Assembly: GCF_007565055.1 (NCBI RefSeq)
Contig: NC_044552.1
Location: forward strand, 146,379,358 to 146,443,357
Direction of reading: 5' to 3'
Origin: Rhinopithecus roxellana
Taxonomy: Eukaryota > Chordata > Mammalia > Primates > Cercopithecidae
DNA: 64,000 bases
Part shown: in pieces, positions 33,714 to 46,125 of the stretch
Position numbering within the stretch: position 1 is the stretch's first letter
Layout: each line of letters opens with the position of its first letter
Position numbers and translations under genes: made by a program
Notes under the pieces: generated by a model
The model's input: only the letters and a program-made list of their open reading frames with translations
Database searches by the model: none
Told to the model about the DNA's origin: nothing

Positions 33714-34723
33714 AAACACAAGGAGACAAAGAGAAAATGTTTGGGTTTTGTTACTGTTTCTTTAATTTACATTGGTTAGTCCTCAAAAGATAATCTCTAA
33801 AAATTATGAAACAGTCTATCCTTCTCAGGAAAGAAGCATAAACTCACTTTTGGTTATTTGCTTATTTAAGAAGCAGTTTGCCAATACCATTAAAACACTT
33901 GAGGTTTCTGTCACTTTATAAGAGTTTGATTTGAACTGACAGTTTACAAATCCCACTACAGACATTTTATGTGTGTTTTTCTGTTGCCTACATGAATCCT
34001 GCTGACCACTGCAACTTAAAATTCATTAAATTAACTGTTAAAAATGTAAAAGTTATATGGAGATGCACAAGTGGATCTTAAGCAGGATTACCTTGAAGTA
34101 TTATTCAGTTCCAGCCATTCTGCAGAGCTGGCACTTCCAAACCATCAACTCAGCAGGACACACATATACACCATCTGCCTCTGGGTTCTCAGCAGGCTAG
34201 TTGCTCTTATTATTTTACATTGCATGTAGAAATGAAGTGGTCAAATGTATCATGTCTCTCCAAGAAATATAAATAGGAATAGATCAGAACAACAACAACA
34301 AAAATCCCAGGATTACTTTGGAGTCACTCAGTATTTGTTTCTCTAAAATCTTCTCTACTGTTTAATTCCTTCTCCATCTTTTTTCTACACCTCCTCAACT
34401 CTCCCTGTCAGGAAATCATAGCTGACTTACTGAGTCATTTTAGATTTTAAATTCATTTTCTCAAGTATGAAAGTGTACTCAAATTCCATTCATGTCTTTA
34501 TGTTTTTTGAAATGCACAATTGGTTTTGATTAAATTAATTTAATATTCTATTCTTTTTCTTCTCTGGAGTGCACTAAACTATTACAATCCTGTTTGTACT
34601 ACAGGACAAATTCATTAGACTTCTACCATTTATTCCTAAAACATAAGTGATATAATTTATCCAGAATTACTTTTATTTCATCCCATTACATCATCTTCAA
34701 TATCCTCAACTAAATTTAATTTT
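33714..34723. other. No recognised feature
   Basis: AT-rich intron without a repeat that I can name. Confidence 0.4.
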
Positions 34724-35063
34724 GGCTGGGCGCAGTGGCTCACACCTGTAATCCCAGCACTTTGGGAGGCCAAGGCAAGTGGATCACTTGAGGTCAGGAG
34801 TTCCAGATTAGCCTGGCCAACATGGTGAAATCCCATCTTTACTAAAAATACAAAAAGTAGCTGGGCATGGTGGTGGTGGTGCGTGCCTGTAATCCCAGCT
34901 ACTTGGGAGTCTGAGGCATGAGAATCATTTCAACATGGGAGGTGAAGGCTGTAGTGAGCCAAGATTATACCACTGCACTCCAGCCTTGACGACAGAGCAA
35001 GACTCTGTCTCAAAAAACAAAACAAAACAAAAACAACAACAACAAAATAAAACAAGAAAGGTC
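34724..35063 (+). mobile_element. AluS-type SINE with long patterned tail
   Basis: Dimer from 'ggctgggcgcagtggctcac'. A GGT triplet is expanded in the inter-arm region (34867-34880). The tail is (CAAAA)n / (CAA)n to about 35063, followed by an (AATA)n run at about 35070-35100. Confidence 0.92.
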
Positions 35064-35100
35064 AGCACCAAAATAAATAAATAAATAAATAATTAAATAA

Positions 35101-35732
35101 AGCTATGTCCTTAATTAGTTGCTAATTTGTACATTTCTACCTAATTGACTAAACTCAGGCAAAACACAAGAATGCATCAAAATAAGAAAAGCAGCACTTT
35201 GAGTAAGAAATGGAATCATTATTTGTGTGAATTGTAAAAGGCCAGAGTATATTTGTCTTGACCTTTGGCCATAAGCTCCCCAGTGACTGGTAGCCAAGGT
35301 ATTCCACATTTTGATTACATTGTACTTTTATAAAATTAATGTAAAGAACACCATAGATTTGTCTTGAAGATGGTTCAGTTTTTAAGTTCATTTTAGGCAC
35401 AGCAGACAGAAGAAACAAGAAGATGGAATGCTGAGAAGGGCAGCAATGGAAAATGGAGTGACATGGATCACGGAATGAAGGAAAACTGTGGAGAGAACAG
35501 GTGGGAAAGAGGCAGTGAGATTTACTGGTGTCATAAAGAAAGGCCTGGAAGAGTCCCCATATGAGGATAAAACCATTAATTAAAGGGGAAATGATAAGGA
35601 AGAAATATCTACCTGGTCTCTTTTCTAACTAGAGAACATAAAGTATTATGTGACATTTAATAAATTTATATGTAATCCAGAGAGGAATAGTCTATCTACA
35701 TATAAAATCTCTCTATAAAAGTCACATATGTC
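35101..35732. other. No recognised feature
   Basis: No repeat or exon recognised. Confidence 0.4.
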
Positions 35733-35882
35733 TAGATAGATAGATATCACTTGTAGACCTCCCTACTTGTGCTCCCCTACTCAGGACTATAGTACCTATA
35801 CAGTTCCAAATATAGTACCAAAATATAGGTACTATTGTCGGAGTAGGGGAGCATAAGTAGGGACTATATCTATCTATCTATA
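35733..35882. repeat. Large imperfect fold-back with TAGA/TATC ends
   Basis: The left arm (about 35733-35799) runs TAGATAGATAGATA, then 'tgtagacctccctacttgtg', then 'ctcccctact...atagtacctata'. The right arm (about 35824-35882) is its complement: 'tataggtactattgtcggag', 'taggggagcataagtaggga', then TATCTATCTATCTA. Loop is about 24 nt ('cagttccaaatatagtacca'). Arms agree at roughly 85 percent, with a short gap (CACTTGTAGAC is missing in the right arm). A third direct copy of the core lies at 33288-33331. Confidence 0.88.
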
Positions 35883-37810
35883 TATATATGATATGTACAT
35901 ATATAACATACATAGTTATATACGTGTGAAAGAGAAAGACAGAGAGAGTAGTTTGTCATACGCAGAAATGCAACTAGCACATTTGGAGAAATGGTGTGAG
36001 CTTGAGACCTTCCTGTATTTCTGCTACAGTCACATATCATGTGGTACTTTATAGCAGAAAAAGTTATTTTGTTTTCAGTTCATAAAACTTTCAATGCAGT
36101 TCCTGCTGGAAAGCAACCTAGGCAGTATCTATGTTCAGCAAAGACTAAAAGAAATTAAATAATGCATGGAAAGGATATAAAAGCCATAAAATAGCAGTTC
36201 TATAAAACACCATCTTCAAGGGATCCCCCCTTTCCACAGCTATCTTTCTTTTTAATAGCGCATAAGTCTTTCTCCCTGTTATCAAGATCAAGAGTGAACT
36301 CCAACGGTACTTCATCCCCGTGAGACAGTGACTCAGTATGAAACTAGAGGAGTGAATCCCACGAGGATTTCCTTTGCCTTTGTTTTCACTGCTTTCTTTG
36401 CCTGAGACATCTGATCATCCGGTAGCAATTCTACAACCAGGGGAGTCCATCATCACTTACCTGGACTCAATGATCAGTTACATATTTGACTGCTACTCCG
36501 TAGAAAAATCAATGCATTTAAAAGAACCACAGGCTCTCTCTCTCTCCCTCACCCACTCAGATGATGCCCATTAGATGCACTGCCTGGTGAATTATCCTCT
36601 CCTACCCTTGGAGTGGGTTAGCCTGACTGAGCCAAAGTGGACTTCTCACTCTAATGACCGAAATTCTTTCTAAATCTGTCATCTAAGTGACATGCTTTAA
36701 GCCCAAGCTTTTTCAAGGAAACTTCACCACAAACATTTTTGAGGAGATGGGCTAACTGCACCATCAAATGTGTGGTTTGCCGAATGTGATTTAGAGTCCC
36801 TGCTTTTGTGCATAGATATTTACCTCATACTGCTCCATCTCATTACTGAAAATCGATGAAACAGGCCATAAGTCATCACTGGCAAGCAATTCATTCAGAC
36901 GGGCAGGAAAAAAAATAAGTTTTCCAGTTGGAAATAATGTACATAGATAAGGAGCTTTGGGAGTGAAAGCTTGCCAACATAATTCATTACAATATCACAT
37001 AGTTGCTTTTAATATAGAAGTAGCAAGAAGAACAACTGTCTAAAGAAGGCATTTGGATATTCTTCACAAAGTAATGGGTACAATCATGCCATGTTCCCTC
37101 AATTGCTGGATAAATACACAGCAGGGACCTTCCCAGAGACTCCATTCTAATCTGCAAACAATGATAGAAAAATCTCCCCCAGGGTGTTCTGACCATGCTT
37201 CCTCAGTTACCCGGGTGGAGCAGATGCTGACACTATGAGCTACTCAAAAATTTTACAGGCTTAAAGATTTTTACACTATTAATATTAGCATAAACTTTTG
37301 AACACTGAATTAAATATACCATCGATTTTTTTTAACAAATAATTATTGATTGCTATGTACAAAGCACTTAGTAAACTACTAATGCAGAAAGGCACACTAT
37401 GAAACCAGTGTGCACTCTGCTACAAAGGTGAATATGCTTTACAGTGCCAAACCTCTAACTTAGCAGTATCTCCTTTTGCTAAGTATATGACATTTAGATT
37501 TAAGCACAATAATAGTGATAAGCAAATATTGGGGGGGGAGGAAGATGTTGCATCTTTGATAATGTTCTGAAGTGCATTAAATTTTCTAACTTTGTAAATT
37601 ATTTTGTCCCACTAAATTTTTATTCATGTTGACAATTTTCTTCAACAGAAGACAATTTAACTGCTAAAAATATCATTAAAGAGTTAGATATCTCTGAAAC
37701 CTAAATAAAATGTAAAGAAAACTATAAAAGGTACCCTGGAGCTCAGGAAGAGCACCCCAAAACAACAAAACCTGGAAAAGGACCTCCTCCCCAAGGATGG
37801 GCTTCAGAGC
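35883..37810. other. No recognised feature
   Basis: Begins with AT repeats (to about 35925) and a short GA patch. Otherwise no repeat recognised. A run of eight or more G lies near 37531-37540. Frames at 36374-36574 and 36987-37238 are short and unsupported. Confidence 0.4.
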
Positions 37811-38164
37811 TGATATGGTTTGGCTGTGTCCCCACCCAAAATCTCACCTTGAATTGTAACCCCCATAATCCCCATATGTCAAGGGCAGCACCAGGTGGAG
37901 GTAACTGGATCATGGAAGTGGTTTCCCACATGCTTTCTCGTGATAGTGAGTCTCACAAGATCTGATGGTTTTATAAGCATCTGGCATTCTCCCACTTGCA
38001 CTCATTCTGTCCTGCCACCCTGTAAATAAAGTGTCTGCTTCTCCTTTGCCTTCCACCATAATTGTAAGTTTCCTGAGATGGAACTGTGAGTCAATTAAAC
38101 CTCTTTCCTTTGTAAATTACCCTCGGGTATTTCTTCATAGCCACTGTGAGAACAGACCAATACA
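37811..38164 (+). mobile_element. MST-type MaLR solo LTR
   Basis: Begins TGATATGGTTTGGCTGTGTC and ends CCAATACA. 'attgtaagtttcctgagatg' and 'gggtatttcttcatagc' fit MSTA/MSTB better than THE1. Flanks AGAGC (37806-37810) and AGACC (38165-38169) agree at 4 of 5. Internal region absent. Confidence 0.9.
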
Positions 38165-39049
38165 AGACCTCACTGGAAAAGGTGTTTGCAGCCTGCTGGA
38201 AGAGCCAAAGCTGCTGGGCAAGCAGGAAGCAGCCTTCCCAGGGGCAAGTGAGCCACCACTGATAAGCAGGTGCACAGAAGGAGTTCAGGGTCCACCACGG
38301 GCAGGAGATCTGGAGCATGTAGTGTCCTTGTTGGGAGGGCTTCAGGAAAGTGGTCACCGGAACAGGCTGGGGCTGTGAAGTCACTGAGGGACTGCACATT
38401 CCCTTGCCTGTGGCTGGGGCAGAGCAACACTGGATGTCCTTACACCTACACCACTGATGAGTGGGGCAGCAGCTGAAAACAGTAAGAGAGGCCCTTCCAC
38501 CTGCAATGGCCCTTCAGTGCTCTTTACTGAGAAAGCTCAACATCGACCTCTCTGTGAAGGAGAAATGCTCATAAAATCCAGTCCACTAAGGAACAGAAGG
38601 TGTTGAAGGGTGATTTGGAGCTGAAAGATGTTATATATGATAGCATGTAATTCACCATGACTTTGTTTATTTCTAGTAGCACTGCTGACGCTATTTCAGT
38701 TCTTATGAACTGCAGAAGAATCATTTTAAAACATTTGCTTTTAAATTATTCAGACTGGCAGTCTGAGTTCTATCTTTCTGATTGGGGACGTTTAATTATT
38801 TTCAGTCCTCTTCCAAAGAAAGTAGATCAGGAAAACCTATGAAGACATTATCTTATTGTTTTAAATATGGTAGAACATTCAAAGTGGGCTAATTTATTAG
38901 TAATATGTGATGCTTGTGTTGGATAAAGAAGGCCACAGTGAATGGTGGAAGGTAACTTTAACCTGTATATTGAAAATTAATCAATCTTTATCATGCCTTT
39001 CCTGCTCATATCAGAATTCTATAAATAACAAAAACTAGAAAGTAGCTCA
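38165..39049. other. Unassigned, possibly an older repeat to about 38620
   Basis: The GC-richer part (38165-38620) has an interspersed-repeat feel and seems to continue across the MST LTR from 37740-37810 ('cctggaaaaggacctcctcc'), but I cannot name it. The 115-, 102- and 86-aa frames on both strands overlap each other and are chance frames. Confidence 0.3.
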
Positions 39050-39300
39050 AATATGTACAGACTCAACATAGATAAATAAATAGAAATATTAAAAGAAAAA
39101 TATACAGCAGTGAAAATAAACTGCCTAAAGTAACATGTATCAACATGGATGAACTGTATGGGCATAATGTTGAAGAATAAAAGCCAGTTGTAAATGACTG
39201 AGAAAGTATAATATCATTTAAATAAATTTTGAAAAGAAATGAAAGAAACAACAATATTAACCCAGGATTCCACATATAGTAAACAATAAGGAAAAGTAAG
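39050..39300 (+). mobile_element. Old L1M 3'-end fragment
   Basis: Shows the end of ORF2 and the early 3'UTR: 'atacagcagtgaaaataaac', 'tatcaacatggatgaactgt', 'gaataaaagccagttgtaaa', 'aagtataatatcatttaaat'. Confidence 0.7.
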
Positions 39301-41557
39301 GCAACAATAGTAAGAAAAGCCTACACATAGCCAAGTTAGAGTCTGCCCAACTCTGTTTCAATCTATTCTCAGGCAACGTTTTGTTTTTCTCTGCTCGATT
39401 CAAGTATAATGAAATCATCATTAGTGTTGCTACTTTGTAAGTGTCTGACTCTCTTGCAGACTACATGGGGAGAGTTTTTAGTTCAACATCATATCCCTAG
39501 AGCTTAGCACACATCTGGGATGTAGTGTTAATGCATATTTACCAATTGCAGAATTAATATAGCAATGAAGACAGCTGAGTGGAGTGTGAGGGGACTTGAC
39601 TTGGGACTGGTAGAAAGACAGCCAGGAAATGCAGAGGGCCCCATAAGGAAGGATGCCATTATAGTATATTTCCACCTGTTACAGGATTGTTTTTCCAACA
39701 GTGCCCATAACTATGGTTATAGGGCACTGTTATAGCTATGGTTATACGGCATGCCAATGGGAATTAATGGGTCTGAGGGTTTGCAGGGAAGCTCAACAAG
39801 ACACTGGGGCACTGAGGGTATCAGGAGATGAATAATTAGAGATAGATCATAGGGCTTAGAATGGGTCAAGAAAAACATGGAGTCAGGAGAGAGAGAAAAC
39901 AAGAGTGCTTGGGTAGATCACAGGTATGGTGGGAGGGAACAAACTAAAAGATGGGAGTCTGTGGTGCCAGAATGGGGTTTTAAAGGTCAAGCTGTTGTCA
40001 ATGACAGTGAGATCCAGGGGTGGCCATGGTAGTAAGCTCTCAGGTGGATGAGATAAAACTCAGTGGATAAAACTCAGAGGAGATAAAAAAACACTATGAA
40101 GAACTAATCTCATGTACCCATTATGTTACTGTAAATTGTTGGGTAAAAAAATAGTTTAGAGAAATTAGAATCAAATATAAAGAAACACATGTTCTAAAAA
40201 TTAGAGATTTTATAAATCTATCAAATAAGTATACAATTATTAATATAAACTGTATGTTTATAAAACAATGGATAGTAACGGAGTACCTTGCATCAGTAGA
40301 AATATAAACAATGGCATATTTTCTGTTGAGTTACATTAAAGTAATGCATATCCTTTTGACTTTTTCTACATTTCTACTCTCATAAACATACAAAGTATGT
40401 GTTTAAATTCTAATAAGTAGAACCATCAATAGTCAAAGTTGTACATGGACAGAACAACAAAAAATTTTTTGATGAATGCACCCCACGAAAGGATAAGTCT
40501 GGTCTCATCACTTTTGTTGTGGACAGAGGAAAGAAAACAAATCCAAAACCTTCCAGAGAAGTTCCAACGGGTATTAATAAAAACATACATTTCTTTTTCT
40601 AAAAGCAGTACTCATCTGGAAACTTGTCCTAAGAGAAACTAATTCAATACCCACACATCAAAAAGTCAAACAAAATTTACAAATCTAAAATCAGGAAGAA
40701 ATACCACTAAGAGCTCTAAGAACTCAGAACAAATACATAATTTATGCTGCTTTATAAGGTACATTAATTTTAAAACTATCACTAATTTTTTCACCAGAAT
40801 ACCAAATAAACAAAAATAAACTGTGGTTTGTTAGAAATCAGAAAGTATACTAAATTTTACATTAGAAAGCATACTAAATTTATGCTAACTTTTAAAGATA
40901 GCTAGGAAAAACAAGTTGACATAAAACTTGGTATGATATATTATATTTAGTGAAAAGATGTTTACAATTTCTAAGTGAATCCATATAATATTTTCCTGAG
41001 AAGTGTTTTAAAAATCAGAGCCATTAACAATAACATTATTTGAAATAATTATCACATGGTTTTACTAGGGAAAATAAAATACCTATGGTTTATGAATGGT
41101 TAAGACATGCACAACTGGACCCTTCTAACAGTTGTCAGAGAAAGCCCTGGTTGCTAACCAGACACACACTGGAACTTCTCCTAGCAAATGGTTTTAATAG
41201 CTTCTCCAAATAGCTAACAGTGACATTTTTGTGGCAGTTTTGTCTGTAGATAAAGAAGAAAGGATAGATGGAAGGAAAGGAGGAAGGGAAGTAAGGGAAA
41301 AGAAGATAAATGGTCTTTGAGTGAAAAGGATTATGTAATGTAAATTGTGGTATGCTCAGACACTTTGAAAAATATATGTATATTACATGATACATTCAAC
41401 TTGATCAGAAAGCAGCACCTGAGAGATGATGATTCAAACTGGTAAATGCTGGAAGAAATCACATACTTGAAGACATAGTGGGCAAACAAGAGCAAACCTA
41501 TCCATCTTTTCTGCCATAATTGACATTGGATCCTACAGCCAAACTGAAAATATTATC
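39301..41557. other. No clear feature; possible L2 3' end at 39480-39545
   Basis: 'atccctagagcttagcacac' at 39490-39510 resembles L2/MIR 3' ends but is short. A small imperfect tandem duplication ('ctatggttata' twice) lies at 39709-39745. A GA-rich patch lies at 41250-41310. Confidence 0.3.
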
Positions 41558-41922
41558 TAATATGGTTTGGCTGTGTGTCCCCACCCAAATCTCATCTTGA
41601 ATTTTAGCTCCCATAATCCCCACGTGTTGTGAGAGGGACCTGGTGGGATATAATTGAATCATGAAGGCAGGTTTCCCGTGCTGTTCTCATGATAGTGAAT
41701 AAGTCTCATGAGATCAGATGGTTTTATAAAGGGGAGTTCCCTTGCACACACTCTCTTCCCTGCCCCTATGTAAGACATGCCTTTGCTCCTCCTTTGCCTT
41801 CCACCATGATTGTGAGGTCTCCCCAGCCATGTGAAACTGTGAGTCCATTAAACCTCTTTTTCTTTATAAATTACCCAGTCTCAGGTATGTCTTTATCAGC
41901 AGCCTGAGAATGTACTAATACA
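41558..41922 (+). mobile_element. THE1-type MaLR solo LTR
   Basis: Begins TAATATGGTTTGGCTGTG and ends CTAATACA. Closely resembles the copy at 22382-22744 ('gtgaataagtctcatgagat', 'ctgtgagtccattaaacctc'). Perfect TTATC duplications at 41553-41557 and 41923-41927. No internal region. Confidence 0.93.
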
Positions 41923-42030
41923 TTATCCAAAGGTGTTCATCAAATTTTGCCAACTTACAGATTGTCTATGAGGAAGTTTATATGTAATACCTACAACATC
42001 TACTTCTGTTATTTTGAAAAAGGAAATATT

Positions 42031-42340
42031 GGACTGGGTGTGGTGGCTCATGCCTGCAATCCCAGCACTTTGGGAGGCCAAAGATGGCAGATCACCTGAA
42101 GTCAAGAGTTTGAGATCAGCCTGACCAATATGGAGAAACCCTGTCTCTACTAAAAATACAAAAAAATTAGCCAGGCGTTAGTGGTGCATGCCTGTAATCC
42201 CAGCTACTCAGGAGGCTGAGGCAGGAGAATTGCTTGAACCCAAGAGGCGGAGGGTGTAGTGAGCCGAGATCACGCCATCGCACTCCAGCCTGGGCAACAA
42301 GAGTGAAACTCCATCTCAAAAAATAATAAAAATAAAAAAG
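42031..42340 (+). mobile_element. AluS-type SINE
   Basis: Dimer from 'ggactgggtgtggtggctca'. AAAAAGGAAATATT just before it and AAAAAGGATATATT at the end of the tail form a near-perfect duplication. Confidence 0.92.
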
Positions 42341-43121
42341 GATATATTAATATTACTGACACTGAGCCCAGGACAAAATGCTTTGGTAAATATACAAAGT
42401 CCAACTTCTCTTCTGTGACTTCAAAATATCTTGAATGAAATCTTCTCAAATATTGAATCAGAAAAATCTTCCTTTTTAGTGGCATTATTTTTCTTTGTTA
42501 TGCTGTGATTGTGCTAAGCACCCCAATTAGTGCACTAAATAGGGGTTACAGACAGGAATGAAGGCTTCTTCCCAAGGTCCTTACTCCAGGAAGAAGTCCA
42601 GAAACACTGGATGGAGAAGGGATAAGCCCCTTAGAAAATAAGTCCAAAGTGTCCATGAGTTACTGCAAACACATAAGTGTTATCTTTGTCTTAGGTGAAG
42701 GCCCTGCAGTTTTGTAAGGCCCACCCTGCCACTGGAATATAGAAAGCCCTAATCCTTCAATGCCGTTCACTTCCAAAGTATGCATCTATTACAGTAAGTA
42801 CAAGCTGCCTGCCTGTCCACTTTTGGACTTGTGTTTTTTACCTACAATTCAGAAGTGAACTTTATTCCCCCTACCCAAGTATCACCCCATAGATGGACAC
42901 CTCTTGAGAGTGTGGCATACTTTGAAAATTATTACAATACTTTTGAATTGTGGAGCCTTTAAAAATCTCTAATTTAAAGAGATACACTGCAAGGTTTATG
43001 GGGTGTTTGATACTTAAATTGAGCATATATAGGCAAAAATGTATGATCCCCACGTAGCCAGCATGCTCCCAGACATGATCTGAGAAATTCGTCAGTAGGT
43101 GATAAACACACTGTGTACTTT
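42341..43121. other. No recognised feature
   Basis: No repeat or exon recognised between the two Alus. Confidence 0.4.
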
Positions 43122-43133
43122 GAAAATTCTTTT

Positions 43134-43411
43134 GCTCTTTGGGAGGCGAAGGAGGGTGGATCCCTTGAGCCCAGGAGTTCGAGACCAGCCTGGGCAACAT
43201 GATGAAACCGTCTCTACAAAAAACAGAAAAATTAGTCAGATGCAGTGATGCACACCTGTAGTACCAGCTACTCAGGAGGCTGAAGCAGGACCATCAATTG
43301 AGCCCAGGAGGTCAAGGTTTCAGTGAGCCATGATTATACCACTGTACTCCAGCCTGGGTGACAGAACAAGACCCTGTCTCAAAAAGAAAAAGAAAAGAAA
43401 AGAAAAGAAAA
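43134..43411 (+). mobile_element. AluJ-type SINE, 5'-truncated
   Basis: Starts inside the left arm ('gctctttgggaggcgaagga') and runs to an (AAAAG)n tail. Flanked by GAAAATTCTTT at 43122-43132 and 43412-43422. Confidence 0.9.
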
Positions 43412-43422
43412 GAAAATTCTTT

Positions 43423-43812
43423 CTTTGGGACACTCTCCAGAAGTTCCATATAGGAGTATTTTGGCACTGATTTTTATTTAGGTCACTCAAGCCCCTCTTT
43501 GTTATAAAATTCTCAGTAGGATCATAGGACTTAGTTACTTATTAACACTATCATTCATAAGGCAACATACATGATAAGTATTTGGGTTATGCTGCTAAGC
43601 TAATTCCTGTTGATTAAATAAATACAGGAGACGTGGAAAAGCTCTCTACACATAAGTGATTGCTAAAAGCATGGCTGAACAAACATTTTTCTGGAAGGCA
43701 TCTTTAACCTAGAAAAACTGGCCCCTGTCATAAGTTCAATCTTTGGGTATTTTTTTTTACTTTAATGTTGAAAGCATACTGTACATAATGTACACATTCA
43801 TTTTAGCGATTT
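43423..43812. other. No recognised feature
   Basis: No repeat or exon recognised in this short AT-rich stretch. Confidence 0.4.
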
Positions 43813-44108
43813 TTGTTTGTTTGTTTTTTGAGATGGAGTCTCGCTCTGTTGCCAGGCTGGAGTGCAGTGGCACAATCTCCGCTCACCGCAACCTCTGCCT
43901 CCCAGGTTCAAACAATACCCCTGTCTCAGCCTTCCGAGTAGCTGGGACTACAGGCACATGCCATCATGCCCTGCTAATTTTTTGTATTTTAGTAGAGACA
44001 GGGTTTCACCATGTTGGCCAGGATGCTCTCGATCTCCTGACCTCATGATTTGCCCGCCTTGGATCCCCAAAGTGCTGGGATTACAGGTGTGAGCCACCGT
44101 GCCCAGCC
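43813..44108 (-). mobile_element. AluS-type SINE
   Basis: Reverse-complement dimer from a (GTTT)n-T start to 'gagccaccgtgcccagcc'. TAGCGAT before and TAGTGAT after suggest the target duplication. Confidence 0.92.
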
Positions 44109-44539
44109 TAGTGATGTTTTAATCTCTGTGGACCTATGTTCCTTTTGTCCTTTTCTAAATCAATGTGTTTTTATGTAACAAAATCAGAAGCCGAGATCAC
44201 TATGTCTGTTGAAATACTATTGTGAAGCATCCTGCACAGAACTGCCTATGCCCAACTCCAGTGGTGCCCAAATTATCTTTGTGCCTGAATCAATCCAATC
44301 CCTGACAGGAAAAAACCTTCAATTTTTCATGTCATGAAGACAGCATTTAGTAAACAAACACAATGTTTTTGCAGGTGGCCACAGTGAACAGGGTAAAGGT
44401 ACCTCATAAGGTACCACATTTTCCCAGAAGTGCATAATAGTTACAACTACCATCTGCATGATAGGTTACCACAACGCTCAGTCATTGGAGCTCTTCTCTT
44501 TTGTAGCTGCAATCACTACCTTAGAGATCTGATCGACTC
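44109..44539. other. No recognised feature
   Basis: No repeat family or exon recognised. Confidence 0.4.
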
Positions 44540-45870
44540 TTGACTTTAGATACTGCCTCTATGTTAATGATTCTGGTATTTTCATCCTTAGCCAGGACCT
44601 CTCCCCTGAACTCCAGTTAACCAGACTTCTGCATTTGAAAGTCATACAGGCATCTCAAACTTAACTGGTGCAAATCCAAACTCCTTGAGCTCTCCCCCAC
44701 AATCTGCTTCTCCCACTGTCATCCTCATCTCAGTGGATGGCCACTCAGGCTTCATAGTAACACAGCTCTAAACCCTGCGAATGCCATTCTTTAGCAAATC
44801 CTGTTGGCTCTATCTTTAAAAATAACCTCCAGAATCAGTGAGATGGCACCACATCCACTGCCATCTCATTGGTCCACATCATTACCATGTCTCCCTGGGT
44901 TGTGGGAACATCCTCCCATCACTCTGTTCACGCTCCTTCGAAGGCTTCCTATCTTATGCCCAGTAAAAGCCAAAGTCCTTAGCAACATGTCCCTCAGGCC
45001 CTTCCCTGCCTCCTGCCACTGCCACTTTCCCCTAACTGCACCCCATACACACTCTGCTCCAGTCCCACTGGTCTCCTGGGGTTGGGGCTGTTTCCTTGAA
45101 CTGCACCCTCACTTCCTCCAGCTCTTCATTCAAATGTTAGTTTGTAGTGAGGCCCTGTATGTTAAAGGCACATGATAGCAGTAACTTAAGCATACCCTGA
45201 GAAGGACCCTGTATGGCAGACGCACCTGAATGAGTGTTCTGAGCTAAGGGATCTGGGAATGGCAAACCCAGAGATTCGTTCCTTGTCTATGAGGAACATC
45301 TGAGCCCCCATACTATCCCATGGAACACAGGCTGCACGTGGAATCAAGGCCCCGAGTTGGGGTTGAATGAAGATTGCCAGGTTGAGGTCATTATGGGGAG
45401 AGTGCTAAGTGAAAATGCTATATAAACTGTATGCCTTTCACAAACCATTGTGGTTTTCCTGTCCAGCCCACTTGCTGCCCCTGGACTGTGTGTAAGGTGG
45501 TTCTCCTGTCCATCCCACCACCACTGGATTCTCTCCCCGGTATGAAAGTTCCCCAATAAAACACCATCTCGTGTGCTGGCTCTGGGTCTTTTCTGCCCCT
45601 TGAACCTGATGCCATCCCCATTGGATTCAAAAGGGATTTGGCAAAACAGGCCTCTCCTGCCACTCTCTGTACACACGCCACCCTCCTCCCCAACTCTCCA
45701 TAGCTTCCTTCACTGCCTTTTAAAAATTTCACAGCAGCAGTTTGTTGCATCCTTCATCACCCCCACTGAATCTATGCTCCATGAGGGCAGGGATTTTTGT
45801 ATATTTTATTCCCTGCTGAATCCCAGGTACTCAATAAATATTTGCCAAATGGATGAATGAATAACTGGAT
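44540..45870 (+). mobile_element. L2 LINE 3' half, split by a solo LTR
   Basis: L2 ORF2 C-terminal and 3'UTR in order: 'cccctgaactccagttaacc', 'ggcatctcaaacttaactgg', 'agcaaatcctgttggctcta', 'gtaaaagccaaagtccttag', then the LTR (45156-45648), then 'ctccatgagggcagggattt' and 'tactcaataaatatttgcca'. L2 parts are 44540-45155 and 45649-45870. The 123-aa frame at 44804-45175 is an accidental open stretch of this L2. Confidence 0.85.
45156..45648 (+). mobile_element. Unnamed solo LTR inside L2
   Basis: 493 bp beginning TGTATGTTAAAGGC and ending GGCAAAACA, flanked by GGCCC (45151-45155) and GGCCT (45649-45653). It has an LTR promoter-like TATATAAA (45419-45426), an AATAAA signal (45555-45560) and a following GT-rich 'tcgtgtgctggctctgggtc'. 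A 5-bp duplication points to the ERVL/MaLR class. I cannot name the family. Confidence 0.7.
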
Positions 45871-46002
45871 TTTAACTCTTTTCATTTTCTTGTTTAGAAT
45901 ACAAGGGCCTTACTTGCCCAACCCATTATTCTACAAGCATGTTTTGAGGCCTGAATACGAACCGAAGTCTTCTGACTGAAAGCCCATTATTTTCCTACCA
46001 CA

Positions 46003-46125
46003 GCATGCCAATGGGTGCAGCACACCAACATGGCACAAGTATACATATGTAACAAACCTGCACGTTATGCACATGTACCCTAGAACTTAAAGTATAATAA
46101 AAATAAATAAATAAATAAATAAAAA
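46003..46125 (+). mobile_element. Very short L1PA 3' end (about 120 bp)
   Basis: 'atgggtgcagcacaccaaca' to 'gtaccctagaacttaaagta', then an (AATA)n tail. Nearly identical to the end of the full-length element at 22191-22290. Flanked by TACCACA at 45996-46002 and 46126-46132. Confidence 0.92.

Noticed and set aside
38031..38476. Overlapping 115-, 102-, 86- and 68-aa frames
   Set aside because: Both strands and several frames are open at once over an MST LTR and adjacent repeat-like DNA; no splice context.
44804..45175. 123-aa plus-strand frame
   Set aside because: Accidental open stretch of a degraded L2 ORF2; ends in the inserted LTR.
22382..45648. Endogenous retrovirus with coding regions
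   Set aside because: All LTRs found are solo with target duplications; no gag/pol/env-like internal sequence lies between any pair.
45573..45860. 95-aa frame
   Set aside because: Spans the end of the solo LTR and the L2 3'UTR.
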